From positions 1 through 28,964 of the forward strand of contig JAFYET010000318.1 in assembly GCA_017544125.1 (NCBI GenBank): a stretch of DNA of 28,964 nucleotides, given 5' to 3'. Position 1 is the stretch's first letter. Each line of letters begins with the position of its first letter. The notes beneath the pieces were generated by a model. It saw only the letters and a program-made list of their open reading frames with translations, searched no databases and had not been told where the DNA came from. The stretch is from Ruminococcus sp. GTDB lineage: Bacteria; Bacillota; Clostridia; Oscillospirales; Ruminococcaceae. Position numbers and translations under genes: made by a program. Positions 14,398 through 21,833 of this stretch are shown in pieces.

Positions 14398-15279
14398 TTA
14401 TTCTGCGGTCTGTGTTTCGTTATCCTGAGCTTCAGCGTCCTGCGTCTCTACCTTCTTGATGTCCTCAGACTGATCCTTTGTCAGGTCAAGGGTGGGGAAC
14501 ATCTTCGTCTCGGGCAGCAGCATATTGAAGCCGTCAGTGCTGTCAATGCTGAGCGTTGCCTGGTCAAAGCTCAGATCAAGAACGTGCCCGCCGAGATTCC
14601 TGTCCTCCGAGATAAAGTGCAGGTGCCAGCCTACGGCGTTCAAGTCATTCATATACTCCGGGCAGTAAAGACCTACCACCGTGCCCTTTATATTCTTCCA
14701 CTTGAACTCTCTCTGGTCGGTGGAGAGGGCTTCGGCAAGGGTCTTGTAAGGCTCCTCCTGCTTGAGCTCGCTCCTTGCGTGCATCATTTTGAAGCTGCCG
14801 TCTATCCTTATAAAGTAGAAGCGGTTTTTGCCGAGCTTTGCTGCCTTTTCATCAAGCATGGTCTTAAGTGAGCCGATGTCTGCGATATCGCTCAGCTTTT
14901 CTTCGCTGTCAGCATCAAAGAATGTGACGTTTGCAAAGGGTATAGTCTCCTTGTCGGGGGCTTTTTCAGTGCTTCCGTCGCTGAACGCCCTGTAAACCTC
15001 GCCGTCAAGCATTATAAGCTCGCCGTTTACACCCTCAAAGGTGCCGATGCCTATATCGCCCTTGCCCTTAAGGTCTTTCACCGTCACGCTGCCGTAGTAG
15101 TCGCCCAGAGTAAGCCCCTGCAAAAGAGACACCTGAAATACCGTCTCTCTGTCAACTGTCGGGTCAACGCTTGTTTGTTCGGGCGCTTCGTAGATAGATG
15201 TGAGCTTGTCGCTGCCCGAGCTGCCGCAGCCTGTGAGCAGAGCCGCCGCAGCAATGCTTGTTATTATAGCTTTCTTCAT
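14398..15279 (-). CDS. alsD: Lipoprotein alpha-acetolactate decarboxylase
   Basis: Converts (S)-2-acetolactate to acetoin and CO2, the step toward butanediol. The start is ATG 15279, which gives a lipoprotein signal MKKAIITSIAAAALLTGC with lipobox LTGC (Cys18). An ATG 30 nt upstream would spoil it. The 293-aa product contains family signatures in order: VSLLQGLTLGDYYGSVTV, KGDIGIGTFEGVNGELIMLDG, FYFIRIDGSFKMMHARS and GTVVGLYCPEYM, then GWHLHFISEDRNLGGHVLD. The candidate zinc ligands His219, His221 and His232 have the same +2 and +11 spacing as the known Brevibacillus enzyme (His194/196/207). The acidic C-terminal tail (about 265-293) is an addition. The enzyme should sit outside the membrane, while acetolactate is made inside. 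It is third in the purine-salvage operon, an unexpected place. Confidence 0.88.
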   Translation of the reverse strand: MKKAIITSIAAAALLTGCGSSGSDKLTSIYEAPEQTSVDPTVDRETVFQVSLLQGLTLGDYYGSVTVKDLKGKGDIGIGTFEGVNGELIMLDGEVYRAFSDGSTEKAPDKETIPFANVTFFDADSEEKLSDIADIGSLKTMLDEKAAKLGKNRFYFIRIDGSFKMMHARSELKQEEPYKTLAEALSTDQREFKWKNIKGTVVGLYCPEYMNDLNAVGWHLHFISEDRNLGGHVLDLSFDQATLSIDSTDGFNMLLPETKMFPTLDLTKDQSEDIKKVETQDAEAQDNETQTAE

Positions 15280-15295
15280 GTGATTTTGCACTTCC

Positions 15296-16654
15296 TTATA
15301 AGAATACATATTTGAGCACGAACAGAACCGCCAGAACGTACATGAGCGGGTTTATGTTCTTGCGCTTGCCGCAGGCAAGGTTTATAACAACGTGGGATAT
15401 GACGCCCAGTGCGATGCCCTCTGATATGCTGTAAAACAGCGGCATTGCTATTATGCACAGATAAGCGGGTATGGCCTGTGCGTAATTATCCTCAGTGAAC
15501 TTGAGGTCACCGATAGATGAAAACATCAGGAAGCCTACCAGTATCAGTGCGGGGGCTGTTGCAAATGAGGGTATAGCGATGAATACAGGTGCTAAGAACA
15601 TCGACAGCAGGAAGAGTATAGCCGTTGTCATTGATGTAAGACCCGTTCTGCCGCCTGCGCCAACGCCCGATGCCGACTCAACGAATGTGGTGGTGGTAGA
15701 TGTGCCGAGCACAGCGCCTGCCGAGGTAGCCACCGCATCAGCCATAAGTGCCGGCTTGATAGCTGGCAGCTTGCCGTTTTCATCGAGCATACCTGCCTTT
15801 GAGCTTACGCCTATCAGTGTGCCGATAGTGTCGAAAAGGTCAACAAAGAGGAATGAGCATATTACCACTATGAAGTTGAATATGCCCGTATCGCCCAGGT
15901 CTGCCTCAAAGCACTGACCGAAGGTATCGCCGAGCTTTGAGAAGTCGGTCATCTTGAAGGATGGTATGAGCGTGAAGAAGGCTTCATCATCAGGGCGGTA
16001 GATATTTGTGAGCTCGCAGATGATGCCCAGCACCCATGTGCCGAAAATGCCTATGAGTATCGAACCGGGGACCTTTCTGATGTAAAGCACTGCCATTACC
16101 AGTGTGCCTATGAGTGCAAGCAGCGCACATATGCCCGAGGTGTGGAAGCTGCCCCTGAAATCAATGATCGAAACAAGGGTCGCCGAATCGGCACAAAGCC
16201 CCGAGTTCTGAAGACCTATAAAGCATATGAAAAGACCTATGCCCACCGATACCGCACGTTTAAGGGTAAGTGGTATGCAGTTGAATATCGCCTCTCTGAC
16301 ATTTGTCACCGAGAGGAGTATGAACACAACGCCCTCGATGAAAACCGCCATAAGTGCCGTCTGCCAGGTATAGCCGTTTGTAAGCACCACCGTATAGGCA
16401 AAGTAAGCATTGAGCCCCATGCCCGCAGAAAGCGCAAAGGGGAGGTTTGCCATGAGCGACATACACATAGTACCGATGAATGAAGCAAGGCAGGTCGCAA
16501 GCAGCACCGCTGTCGGGTCCATGCCCGCAGCCGACAGCACATTCGGGTTTACGGCGAGAATATACGCCATAGTCATAAATGTGGTAAGGCCTGCCATGAC
16601 CTCGGTCTTGACATCCGTTTTATGCTGGCTCAGTTTAAAAACTTTATCAAACAT
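15296..16654 (-). CDS. NCS2-family (AzgA-type) nucleobase permease
   Basis: Predicted proton-coupled importer of hypoxanthine, guanine or adenine across the cytoplasmic membrane. The ATG at 16654 follows AGGTGAT. The 452-aa length and roughly a dozen hydrophobic segments match the family. Signatures include the N-terminal EVMAGLTTFMTMAYILAVNP, the conserved SAGMGLNAYFAYTVV, the LFDTIGTLIGVSSKAGM segment that carries binding residues, and the GTSTTTTFVESASGVGAGGRTG motif. These place it in the AzgA/PbuG subgroup rather than the UraA/xanthine subgroup. Its start is 16 bp after the hpt stop and its end 16 bp before the next start, so co-transcription is likely. It feeds purine bases to the two phosphoribosyltransferases in the operon. 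Confidence 0.92.
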   Translation of the reverse strand: MFDKVFKLSQHKTDVKTEVMAGLTTFMTMAYILAVNPNVLSAAGMDPTAVLLATCLASFIGTMCMSLMANLPFALSAGMGLNAYFAYTVVLTNGYTWQTALMAVFIEGVVFILLSVTNVREAIFNCIPLTLKRAVSVGIGLFICFIGLQNSGLCADSATLVSIIDFRGSFHTSGICALLALIGTLVMAVLYIRKVPGSILIGIFGTWVLGIICELTNIYRPDDEAFFTLIPSFKMTDFSKLGDTFGQCFEADLGDTGIFNFIVVICSFLFVDLFDTIGTLIGVSSKAGMLDENGKLPAIKPALMADAVATSAGAVLGTSTTTTFVESASGVGAGGRTGLTSMTTAILFLLSMFLAPVFIAIPSFATAPALILVGFLMFSSIGDLKFTEDNYAQAIPAYLCIIAMPLFYSISEGIALGVISHVVINLACGKRKNINPLMYVLAVLFVLKYVFL

Positions 16655-16670
16655 ATTATCACCTGCCGCT

Positions 16671-17219
16671 TTATTCTTTATACTCGGCTATGTAGGGGAG
16701 ATTGCGGTAATACTCGCCGCAGTCGAGCCCATAGCCTATTACGAAATGGTCGGGTATGGTAAATAGCGTATAGTCGGCATTGAATTCGACCTTGCGCCGC
16801 TCGGGCTTGTCAAGCAGGGTGATGACTTTGAGCGAGAGGGGATTTCTGTCAGCAAGCATTCCGTGTATCACCTTGAGCGTCCTGCCCGTATCTATGATAT
16901 CTTCAACTATAAGCACGTGATATGCGCTTATATCCTGTGCTATATCAAGGGTTATATTCACCTGCCCCGAGGAGCTTGTGCCCTCAAAATAGCTCTGCGC
17001 CGCCATAAACCCTATCTCGTGGGGTATCGTGATATTCCTTGACAGGTCACCAAGAAAGATGAACGCCCCTTTGAGTATGCTTATGAGCAAAAGCGGCTTG
17101 CCCGCATAGTCACGGTCAATAACAGCGCCGTATTCTCTTAGCTTTGCATCTATCTCTTCCTTTGATATGAGCACACGCTCTATCCTGCCCTCATATTCTT
17201 TCTTATCGGTAAGTATCAA
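16671..17219 (-). CDS. hpt: Hypoxanthine phosphoribosyltransferase
   Basis: Makes IMP or GMP from hypoxanthine or guanine plus PRPP in the cytoplasm. The start is TTG at 17219, with AAGGGGG seven nt upstream and no other start codon nearby. The 182-aa length is typical. Diagnostic features are the N-terminal VLISKEEIDAKLREYG, the LLLISILKGAFIFLGDLSR loop that contacts pyrophosphate, the SYFEGTSSSGQVNI flexible loop, and the PRPP motif VLIVEDIIDTGRTL (about 102-115). It ends with the DHFVIGYGLDCGEYYRNLPYI segment, whose GYGLD core is typical of bacterial Hpt. It is the first gene of the operon and has a consensus promoter about 40 bp upstream; no purine riboswitch was seen in the short leader. 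Confidence 0.96.
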   Translation of the reverse strand: MILTDKKEYEGRIERVLISKEEIDAKLREYGAVIDRDYAGKPLLLISILKGAFIFLGDLSRNITIPHEIGFMAAQSYFEGTSSSGQVNITLDIAQDISAYHVLIVEDIIDTGRTLKVIHGMLADRNPLSLKVITLLDKPERRKVEFNADYTLFTIPDHFVIGYGLDCGEYYRNLPYIAEYKE

Positions 17220-17259
17220 TGCTATTCCCCCTTTATATATTTATTAAAGGTATATAAAC

Positions 17260-17288
17260 ATTATATCACACGTCAAAAATCCTGTCAA
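17260..17288 (-). promoter_or_regulatory. Consensus promoter of the hpt operon
   Basis: On the minus strand, TTGACA (17288-17283), a 17-bp spacer and TATAAT (17265-17260). The AT-rich leader of about 35 nt has no obvious riboswitch fold or operator. Confidence 0.8.
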
Positions 17289-17310
17289 TACTTGTAATGT
17301 TCTGCCGCAC

Positions 17311-17339
17311 TTGATATTTGTAAACAAATCTGCTATAAT
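17311..17339 (+). promoter_or_regulatory. Promoter of the APH-like kinase gene
   Basis: TTGATA (17311-17316), a 17-bp spacer and TATAAT (17334-17339), back to back with the hpt promoter. It is followed by GGAGG at 17360-17364. Confidence 0.75.
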
Positions 17340-17372
17340 GATAAAAAGCCAAATAACACGGAGGCGATAAAA

Positions 17373-18146
17373 ATGCTTGAAAACATTCCCGAAAACATAA
17401 GGCATTACATAGAGGGCAAGCCCTATAAGACAGAGAGCATAGGCTTTTCTGACAGCGAGGTCTATGTGTTTGACGATATGGTGCTGAAGATCGAGCCCAT
17501 GAAAGAGTGGATATTCGCCATGATAAGCGTTATGTGTACCCTCGAGGGGGTGCTGCCGCTGCCGCATATGATATACCACGGCGTATGCGAGGGGAGGAGC
17601 TACCTGCTCACCGAGCGTGCCAAGGGCGTTATGGCGTGTGATGAATTCTATATGACCCACCCCGATCTGCTGCTGCCGGTGCTGGCTGACAGCCTGCATA
17701 AGCTGTGGTCGGTGGACGTGCGCCTCTGCCCACGTGAGCGGGGGCTTGACACCGAGCTTGCCGAGGCGAGAGAGCGCATACAGGCAGGGCTTGTTGACCT
17801 GTCAGACAGCGACTGCGGCTTCGGCACGCCATATGAGCTGCTTTACTGGTTAGAGCAGAACAAGCCCGAGCCCGAGCTGTGCGTTTCTCACGGCGACCTG
17901 TGCCTGCCCAATATTTTCATAAACGGCGACAAGCTGAGCGCCCTTATAGACATAGGCGATATGGGCGTTGCCGACAAGTGGCGTGATATCTCGCTTCTTT
18001 ACCGAAGCCTGAAGCAAAACGCCGACGGCACATTTGGCAAGGTATACAAGGGCATCGACCCCGAAAAGCTGTTTGACTATATAGGCATAAAGAAGGACGA
18101 GAAGAAGCTCAGATACTATCTGCTGCTCGATGAGCTGTTTGGTTAA
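17373..18146 (+). CDS. APH(3')-like aminoglycoside phosphotransferase family protein
   Basis: A small-molecule kinase of the APH superfamily. Its 257-aa length and C-terminal ending (YYLLLDELF) resemble APH(3') enzymes that phosphorylate kanamycin-type aminoglycosides. The ATG at 17373 has GGAGG at 8-nt spacing. Seen motifs: the N-terminal ATP-site region with VLKIEPMKEW (candidate Lys39), the catalytic loop VSHGDLCLPNIF with Asp175 and Asn180, and the metal-binding LIDIGDMGVADKWRDISLLYRS, where Asp193 is followed by the GxxGxADKWxDI signature. All catalytic residues are present, so the protein should be active. Whether it confers resistance or acts on a native substrate cannot be told. It is followed 12 bp later by a lipoprotein gene and probably shares its transcript. 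No mobile element adjoins it, and its codon use resembles its neighbours, which argues for a chromosomal gene. Confidence 0.85.
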   Translation: MLENIPENIRHYIEGKPYKTESIGFSDSEVYVFDDMVLKIEPMKEWIFAMISVMCTLEGVLPLPHMIYHGVCEGRSYLLTERAKGVMACDEFYMTHPDLLLPVLADSLHKLWSVDVRLCPRERGLDTELAEARERIQAGLVDLSDSDCGFGTPYELLYWLEQNKPEPELCVSHGDLCLPNIFINGDKLSALIDIGDMGVADKWRDISLLYRSLKQNADGTFGKVYKGIDPEKLFDYIGIKKDEKKLRYYLLLDELFG

Positions 18147-18158
18147 GGAGAGAATGGT

Positions 18159-19205
18159 ATGAAGCATATAAAAATACTTGCGGTGCTGTCTGCGGCGGTG
18201 CTGCTATGCTCCTGTAACGGCAAAAGTTCATCTTCCGAAACGGTTGATGAGCTTATGTCACAGGCAAACGAGATAAACCAAACCGAGGCTGACGAATACG
18301 CCTGTCTGCCCGATACGGTAAGGCTTGATGATATGTATACCCGTGAGCTTGAACCGCAGGACGGGAATATAAGCTACGGCAGACTTGGTGTGACTTTCAA
18401 GCTGCCCGACGGCTATAATGCCTATATCTACGAGCAGAATGACGAAAAACGTCTTGACGACGAGCGCAAAGCAGCCGACAAAGAGGGAAGAAAGCCAAAG
18501 GAGATAAAGACCAATGAGCCGAACAAGACCTGCATGGCGGCAATATTTCTTGTAAACGGCAATTTTCCGCATTCGCACGAGTTTGTGAGGGTAGGGTACA
18601 GCACGAGCATAGCTGCTCAGTTCCAGCCGCTCTCCTGGTGGGAGGAGCACCCCGAATATGGCATATCGCCCATACAGAACAAGGCTGATTTTGTAAAGCT
18701 TTTAAAAAGCGATATTGACAAGCTGACCCCTGCATTTATCGCAAATGAAGGGCTTGATGCCTATAACTACACAGGTCTTGACGCTTCACACAGAGAATGG
18801 CTCGAGCTTGGCATAAATACCAATGATGCTGCCTGCATACCCGAGATCTTAAATGTGTTCAATACCGCAAATGTCTTTCGTGAGCCTGCCGATGACAGCA
18901 GTGTAAGCGAGATAAAGTGCGAGAGCGTTGAGCTTGACAGCGGATATTTAGGCGTAAAGCTCACATATGATATCAAGCGTAACGGTATCGCCATGGATAA
19001 GGAGGTCTACTGGCTTTTAGACCCCGATGCGCAGGAGGATATTTGCTATATGCGCCGTGTGGAGTTTTCAAAGGACAAGGGCGCTGTTTGGCTCACGCCC
19101 CCGGAGACGTTTCTTAAAGACTTTAAGATCACCACCCCCGATTATGCCAATAAGCAGGACCCCACAGATTATTTCGGTATATGGCAGATCGAGATAACAG
19201 AGTAA
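18159..19205 (+). CDS. Putative lipoprotein of unknown function
   Basis: I do not recognise a family. The ATG at 18159 follows AAGGAGAGA. The 348-aa product begins with a lipoprotein signal, MKHIKILAVLSAAVLLCSC, with Cys19 as the likely lipidated residue. A Ser-rich linker follows, so the mature protein should be tethered to the outer face of the membrane. The mature part is acidic and mixed alpha/beta, without transmembrane segments. It includes a lysine/glutamate-rich helix near residues 92-115 (ERKAADKEGRKPKEIK) and tryptophan-containing segments (SWWEEHPEYG, WLLDPDAQ, FGIWQIE). It lies 12 bp after the APH-like kinase gene and ends at a terminator, so the two are probably an operon. That does not reveal a role. 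Confidence 0.8.
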   Translation: MKHIKILAVLSAAVLLCSCNGKSSSSETVDELMSQANEINQTEADEYACLPDTVRLDDMYTRELEPQDGNISYGRLGVTFKLPDGYNAYIYEQNDEKRLDDERKAADKEGRKPKEIKTNEPNKTCMAAIFLVNGNFPHSHEFVRVGYSTSIAAQFQPLSWWEEHPEYGISPIQNKADFVKLLKSDIDKLTPAFIANEGLDAYNYTGLDASHREWLELGINTNDAACIPEILNVFNTANVFREPADDSSVSEIKCESVELDSGYLGVKLTYDIKRNGIAMDKEVYWLLDPDAQEDICYMRRVEFSKDKGAVWLTPPETFLKDFKITTPDYANKQDPTDYFGIWQIEITE

Positions 19206-19215
19206 CACAAATATC

Positions 19216-19251
19216 AAAAGGCTGCTTGCATTTTTAGCAAACAGCCTTTTT
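19216..19251. terminator. Bidirectional terminator between lipoprotein and PBP-GGDEF genes
   Basis: AAAAGGCTG (19216-19224) pairs with CAGCCTTTTT (19242-19251); the inner TTGC and GCAA extend the stem around a mismatch. The run of T on one side and A on the other suits convergent genes. Confidence 0.85.
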
Positions 19252-19252
19252 G

Positions 19253-21181
19253 TCAGTTCCTTTGTTTCTTTCTGAGCATTTTGAAGCGGTACATATTCTC
19301 GTCTGCTTCGGAGAGGAGGGTTTCAAAGTCGGGCTCATCGCTGCTGCTGACAGCACAGCCTATGCTCGCTGTAACGGGGAACGGCTTTTCATCGGGGAGG
19401 GTCAGTTCACGCAGCTTGTCGCAAAACTGCTTTGCTACGCTCTCGCCGTCAAAGCTGCCCTTTTCTCTTAGGCCTGCGATGTAGAACTCATCGCCGCCTG
19501 CACGGGCACAGATATCGCCCTCCTGCGTGATGCCGAGCGCTGCTTCGCCTACACGCTTTATGCCGTAGTCGCCCTCGGCGTGACCGAAGGTGTCGTTTAT
19601 GTACTTTAAGCCGTCCATATCTATAACGCCAACATACAGCTCGTGCTCATCATCGAGCCCGCTCAGAAGCTCATCAAGCTTTTCGTACATACCACGCCGA
19701 TTGAGCAGACCCGTCATCTTGTCCTGTCTTGAGAGTATCACAAAGCGCTCTTTCGTCCTTGTCATTTCAAGGGCATTGTTTATGAATCTCAGCCAGTTGC
19801 TGTATACAAGGTTGAATTTGCTGTAATCATGCAGCTTTCTCTGAAGTACTGCATACCCCAGCGATTTTTCTGAGAAATGTATCGGAGAGAAGTAAAATGC
19901 GTGAGGCTCATCACTTTCTTCATACATCTGCGGTATCATATCGGCAGTATCGAAAAGTACGCTTTTATCGGTGCCTGCAAAGCTGTTATCATCAATGTTT
20001 GAACGTCTTACCACCATACGCATCTTGTCGGGGTAGCCGATCGTCTTATCTTTTTTTGTGTCGAGCCAGTCATCACGCAGACAAAGCGAGAAGCAGTCAA
20101 ACGGCATTATGATAAAGGCAGCCTTAAATATGTTGACGAGACAGTCTTCGGGGTCGGTAGAGGTTGCGAGCTGCTCGGGTATGTAGCTTTCCATAAGCAG
20201 GCCTATGTCTATATTATCCTTGAACACCTCGTCGGTGTAATATCTGTTCCTATGGTATATAAGCGTCTGGATCGAGCGCTTTGTGTACTTTATATCAGGC
20301 GGGCAGCCGCAGCTGTCTCCTATGTGCAGCATATCGCTAATATTTTTTTCAAAGGGCAGTATCTCCTTGCCGGGATCAATGATCCTGCGCAGATGGTCTA
20401 CTGCCGCAGCACCGCAAGATGCAAAAGCTGATTCTATCGATGTGAGTGAGACATCAGCCAGTGCTGCTTCTTTGTTTGCCTCAAAGCCCAACACACATAT
20501 ATCGTTGGGGATCATTCCGCCAAGCTTGATGTATTCGTCTATAAAGCCCAGCGCCATATGGTCGCTTGATGCTATTACGGCATCAGGCTTTGATATAACG
20601 CCGTTTTTGATGTCCCGAGCAAGCTGTATACCGCTCTGATACCAGAAATCACCATATATTATGTGTTCTTCCTTTACGCTAAGGCCGTGTTTATTGATCT
20701 CATCGATCATGACCGAGAGCCTCTGCTCGGCTTCATAATTACCTTTGAAGCCTGTCAGCAGGCATATCTCTTTGCAGCCGTGTTTTTCTATGGCGTGGCG
20801 GCAAAGCTCACGCATTACGATATCATTGTTGCAGGTAACTGTATCAAGATCCTTATATGGGCTGTTCACGCAGACCACAGGCACATTTGCTTCTTTTGCC
20901 TTTTTGTATATATTCTCGATCAGCTCCATAGTATTATCTCTGATAAGATTTACCGTATCTAAAATAACACCGTCAAATTTGGCAAAGTCTATCAGTTCGT
21001 ATATATTGCGTTCACCACGTTCAAAGTTGGTGAAGAAATTGTTCATGACAACCATTGATGCAAATTCTGCAACATTATAGCCATATTTTTCACATTGAGT
21101 GAAGATACCCTCGCAAAGACGCAGAGGGTGCATAGTATCGGGGGTGATAGTGATAAAACAAATATTCTTGCGTGCTGCCAT
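19253..21181 (-). CDS. Cytoplasmic diguanylate cyclase with LacI-type ligand-binding domain
   Basis: Predicted to make c-di-GMP in response to a small ligand, perhaps a sugar. The start is ATG 21181 (MAARKNICFITIT) with GAGGTGG seven nt upstream; the longer TTG-initiated frame has this RBS inside it. The product is about 642 aa. Residues 1 to about 290 are a periplasmic-binding-protein-like (LacI/PBP1) domain: DGVILDT, VPVVCVNSP, KEICLLTGFKGNYEAEQR, KPDAVIASSDHMALGF and DICVLGFEANKEA. There is no helix-turn-helix, signal peptide or transmembrane segment, so the sensor is intracellular. Residues 330-470 form an unassigned, possibly GAF-like, linker. The GGDEF domain (about 480-640) has DKMTGLLNRRGMYE, INDTFGHAEGD and an intact ARAGGDEFYI. 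The I-site position reads QEGD, so product inhibition is probably absent. A palindromic operator lies between its promoter and RBS. Confidence 0.9.
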   Translation of the reverse strand: MAARKNICFITITPDTMHPLRLCEGIFTQCEKYGYNVAEFASMVVMNNFFTNFERGERNIYELIDFAKFDGVILDTVNLIRDNTMELIENIYKKAKEANVPVVCVNSPYKDLDTVTCNNDIVMRELCRHAIEKHGCKEICLLTGFKGNYEAEQRLSVMIDEINKHGLSVKEEHIIYGDFWYQSGIQLARDIKNGVISKPDAVIASSDHMALGFIDEYIKLGGMIPNDICVLGFEANKEAALADVSLTSIESAFASCGAAAVDHLRRIIDPGKEILPFEKNISDMLHIGDSCGCPPDIKYTKRSIQTLIYHRNRYYTDEVFKDNIDIGLLMESYIPEQLATSTDPEDCLVNIFKAAFIIMPFDCFSLCLRDDWLDTKKDKTIGYPDKMRMVVRRSNIDDNSFAGTDKSVLFDTADMIPQMYEESDEPHAFYFSPIHFSEKSLGYAVLQRKLHDYSKFNLVYSNWLRFINNALEMTRTKERFVILSRQDKMTGLLNRRGMYEKLDELLSGLDDEHELYVGVIDMDGLKYINDTFGHAEGDYGIKRVGEAALGITQEGDICARAGGDEFYIAGLREKGSFDGESVAKQFCDKLRELTLPDEKPFPVTASIGCAVSSSDEPDFETLLSEADENMYRFKMLRKKQRN

Positions 21182-21197
21182 AAGTGCCACCTCGTTT

Positions 21198-21213
21198 GTT
21201 AATTGCAATTAAC
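21198..21213. promoter_or_regulatory. Perfect 16-bp palindrome, putative operator
   Basis: GTTAATTGCAATTAAC is a perfect palindrome between the promoter and the RBS of the PBP-GGDEF gene, in a position to block transcription as a roadblock. A related site lies at 21283-21298. Confidence 0.55.
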
Positions 21214-21223
21214 CATTGTAAAC

Positions 21224-21252
21224 ATTATAGCACAATTCTTTTGAAAATGCAA
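21224..21252 (-). promoter_or_regulatory. Promoter of the PBP-GGDEF gene
   Basis: On the minus strand, TTGCAT (21252-21247), a 17-bp spacer and TATAAT (21229-21224). The predicted start near 21217 is a few bases before the palindrome at 21198-21213. Confidence 0.65.
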
Positions 21253-21282
21253 CTATTAAAATAATAAGAAAATAAGAATGTG

Positions 21283-21330
21283 GTTAGTAATTGCTAACTA
21301 TGTTAATTTGTTGGCTTCACCTAACAAATT
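21283..21330. promoter_or_regulatory. Second palindrome and an inverted repeat in the divergent GGDEF/ferredoxin region
   Basis: GTTAGTAATTGCTAAC (21283-21298) shares the GTTA-8-TAAC frame with the palindrome at 21198-21213. Next to it AATTTGTT (21305-21312) and AACAAATT (21323-21330) form a perfect inverted repeat upstream of the ferredoxin promoter. These are candidate protein-binding sites; no regulator is identified. Confidence 0.4.
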
Positions 21331-21362
21331 CTGAATAATTCGTTAATCTTTTCGTAAAACAC

Positions 21363-21390
21363 TTGCTTTTTTTTGAAAGTATGCTATTAT
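21363..21390 (+). promoter_or_regulatory. Ferredoxin promoter
   Basis: TTGCTT (21363-21368), a 16-bp spacer and TATTAT (21385-21390), preceded by a T-rich run. It is about 80 bp upstream of the ferredoxin start. Confidence 0.5.
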
Positions 21391-21399
21391 TATATTTGA

Positions 21400-21445
21400 C
21401 GGGAGAGGCACTCCCGCACATGAGAAGAATAGCCGCTTTTGCGGC
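21400..21445 (+). promoter_or_regulatory. Two 5'-UTR hairpins of the ferredoxin mRNA
   Basis: CGGGAG-aggca-CTCCCG (21400-21416) starts close to the predicted transcript end. GCCGC-tttt-GCGGC (21432-21445) lies just before the GAGGAGG ribosome site (21456-21462). They are probably mRNA-stabilising elements of a highly expressed gene. Confidence 0.45.
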
Positions 21446-21470
21446 AAGTATAATTGAGGAGGATATTACT

Positions 21471-21641
21471 ATGGCTTACAAGATTTCTGATGAGTGTATC
21501 GCTTGCGGCGCTTGCGCTGAGGGCTGCCCTGTTGGAGCTATTTCCGAGGGCGACGGCAAGTACGTTATCGACGCTGACGCTTGCATCGACTGCGGCGCTT
21601 GCAACGGTGTTTGCCCCGTTGGTGCTCCCCAGGCAGAGTAA
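21471..21641 (+). CDS. 2[4Fe-4S] ferredoxin (clostridial type)
   Basis: A low-potential electron carrier in the cytoplasm, the usual partner of pyruvate:ferredoxin oxidoreductase and hydrogenases. The start is ATG 21471, preceded by GAGGAGG at 8-nt spacing; a longer upstream frame has no such site. The 56-aa product is the classical clostridial size. It has two cluster motifs, [12 protein letters not shown] and [12 protein letters not shown], each CxxCxxCxxxCP, related by internal duplication, with an acidic surface (pI clearly low). The gene is monocistronic, with its own promoter, 5' hairpins and terminator. Its codons (GCT, GTT, ATC, GAC) differ from the ATA/GCC style of its neighbours and indicate high expression. 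The PFOR gene starting at 27509 is a likely partner. Confidence 0.95.
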   Translation: MAYKISDECIACGACAEGCPVGAISEGDGKYVIDADACIDCGACNGVCPVGAPQAE

Positions 21642-21657
21642 TTCAATAAGCTCACAA

Positions 21658-21687
21658 GGCCGTCCGAGGTTTCGGGCGGTCTTTTTT
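21658..21687 (+). terminator. Intrinsic terminator of ferredoxin
   Basis: GGCCGTCCGA pairs with TCGGGCGGTC (with G-U pairs) at 21658-21681, followed by TTTTTT. Confidence 0.85.
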
Positions 21688-21760
21688 GCTGTAAGAGGTA
21701 AGAAACCACCTTTGATATACGCTAAAAATATAAAAATTAACGTTTATCGTTAAAAAACTA

Positions 21761-21789
21761 TTGACAAACGTAAATCAGTGTGCTATAAT
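21761..21789 (+). promoter_or_regulatory. Consensus promoter of the DUF2975/XRE pair with AACGT-type repeats
   Basis: TTGACA (21761-21766), a 17-bp spacer and TATAAT (21784-21789). AACGTTTATCGTT (21739-21751) just upstream has AACG/CGTT arms, and AACGTAAAT lies in the spacer. These could be operators for the XRE protein of the same operon. Confidence 0.7.
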
Positions 21790-21833
21790 ATGCTCATACC
21801 GGTAAAGAAGAAATCTTTTGGAGGGTGTCATTT

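Noticed and set aside
17220..17260. Purine riboswitch ahead of hpt
   Set aside because: Promoter to start is only about 40 nt, with no three-way-junction aptamer.
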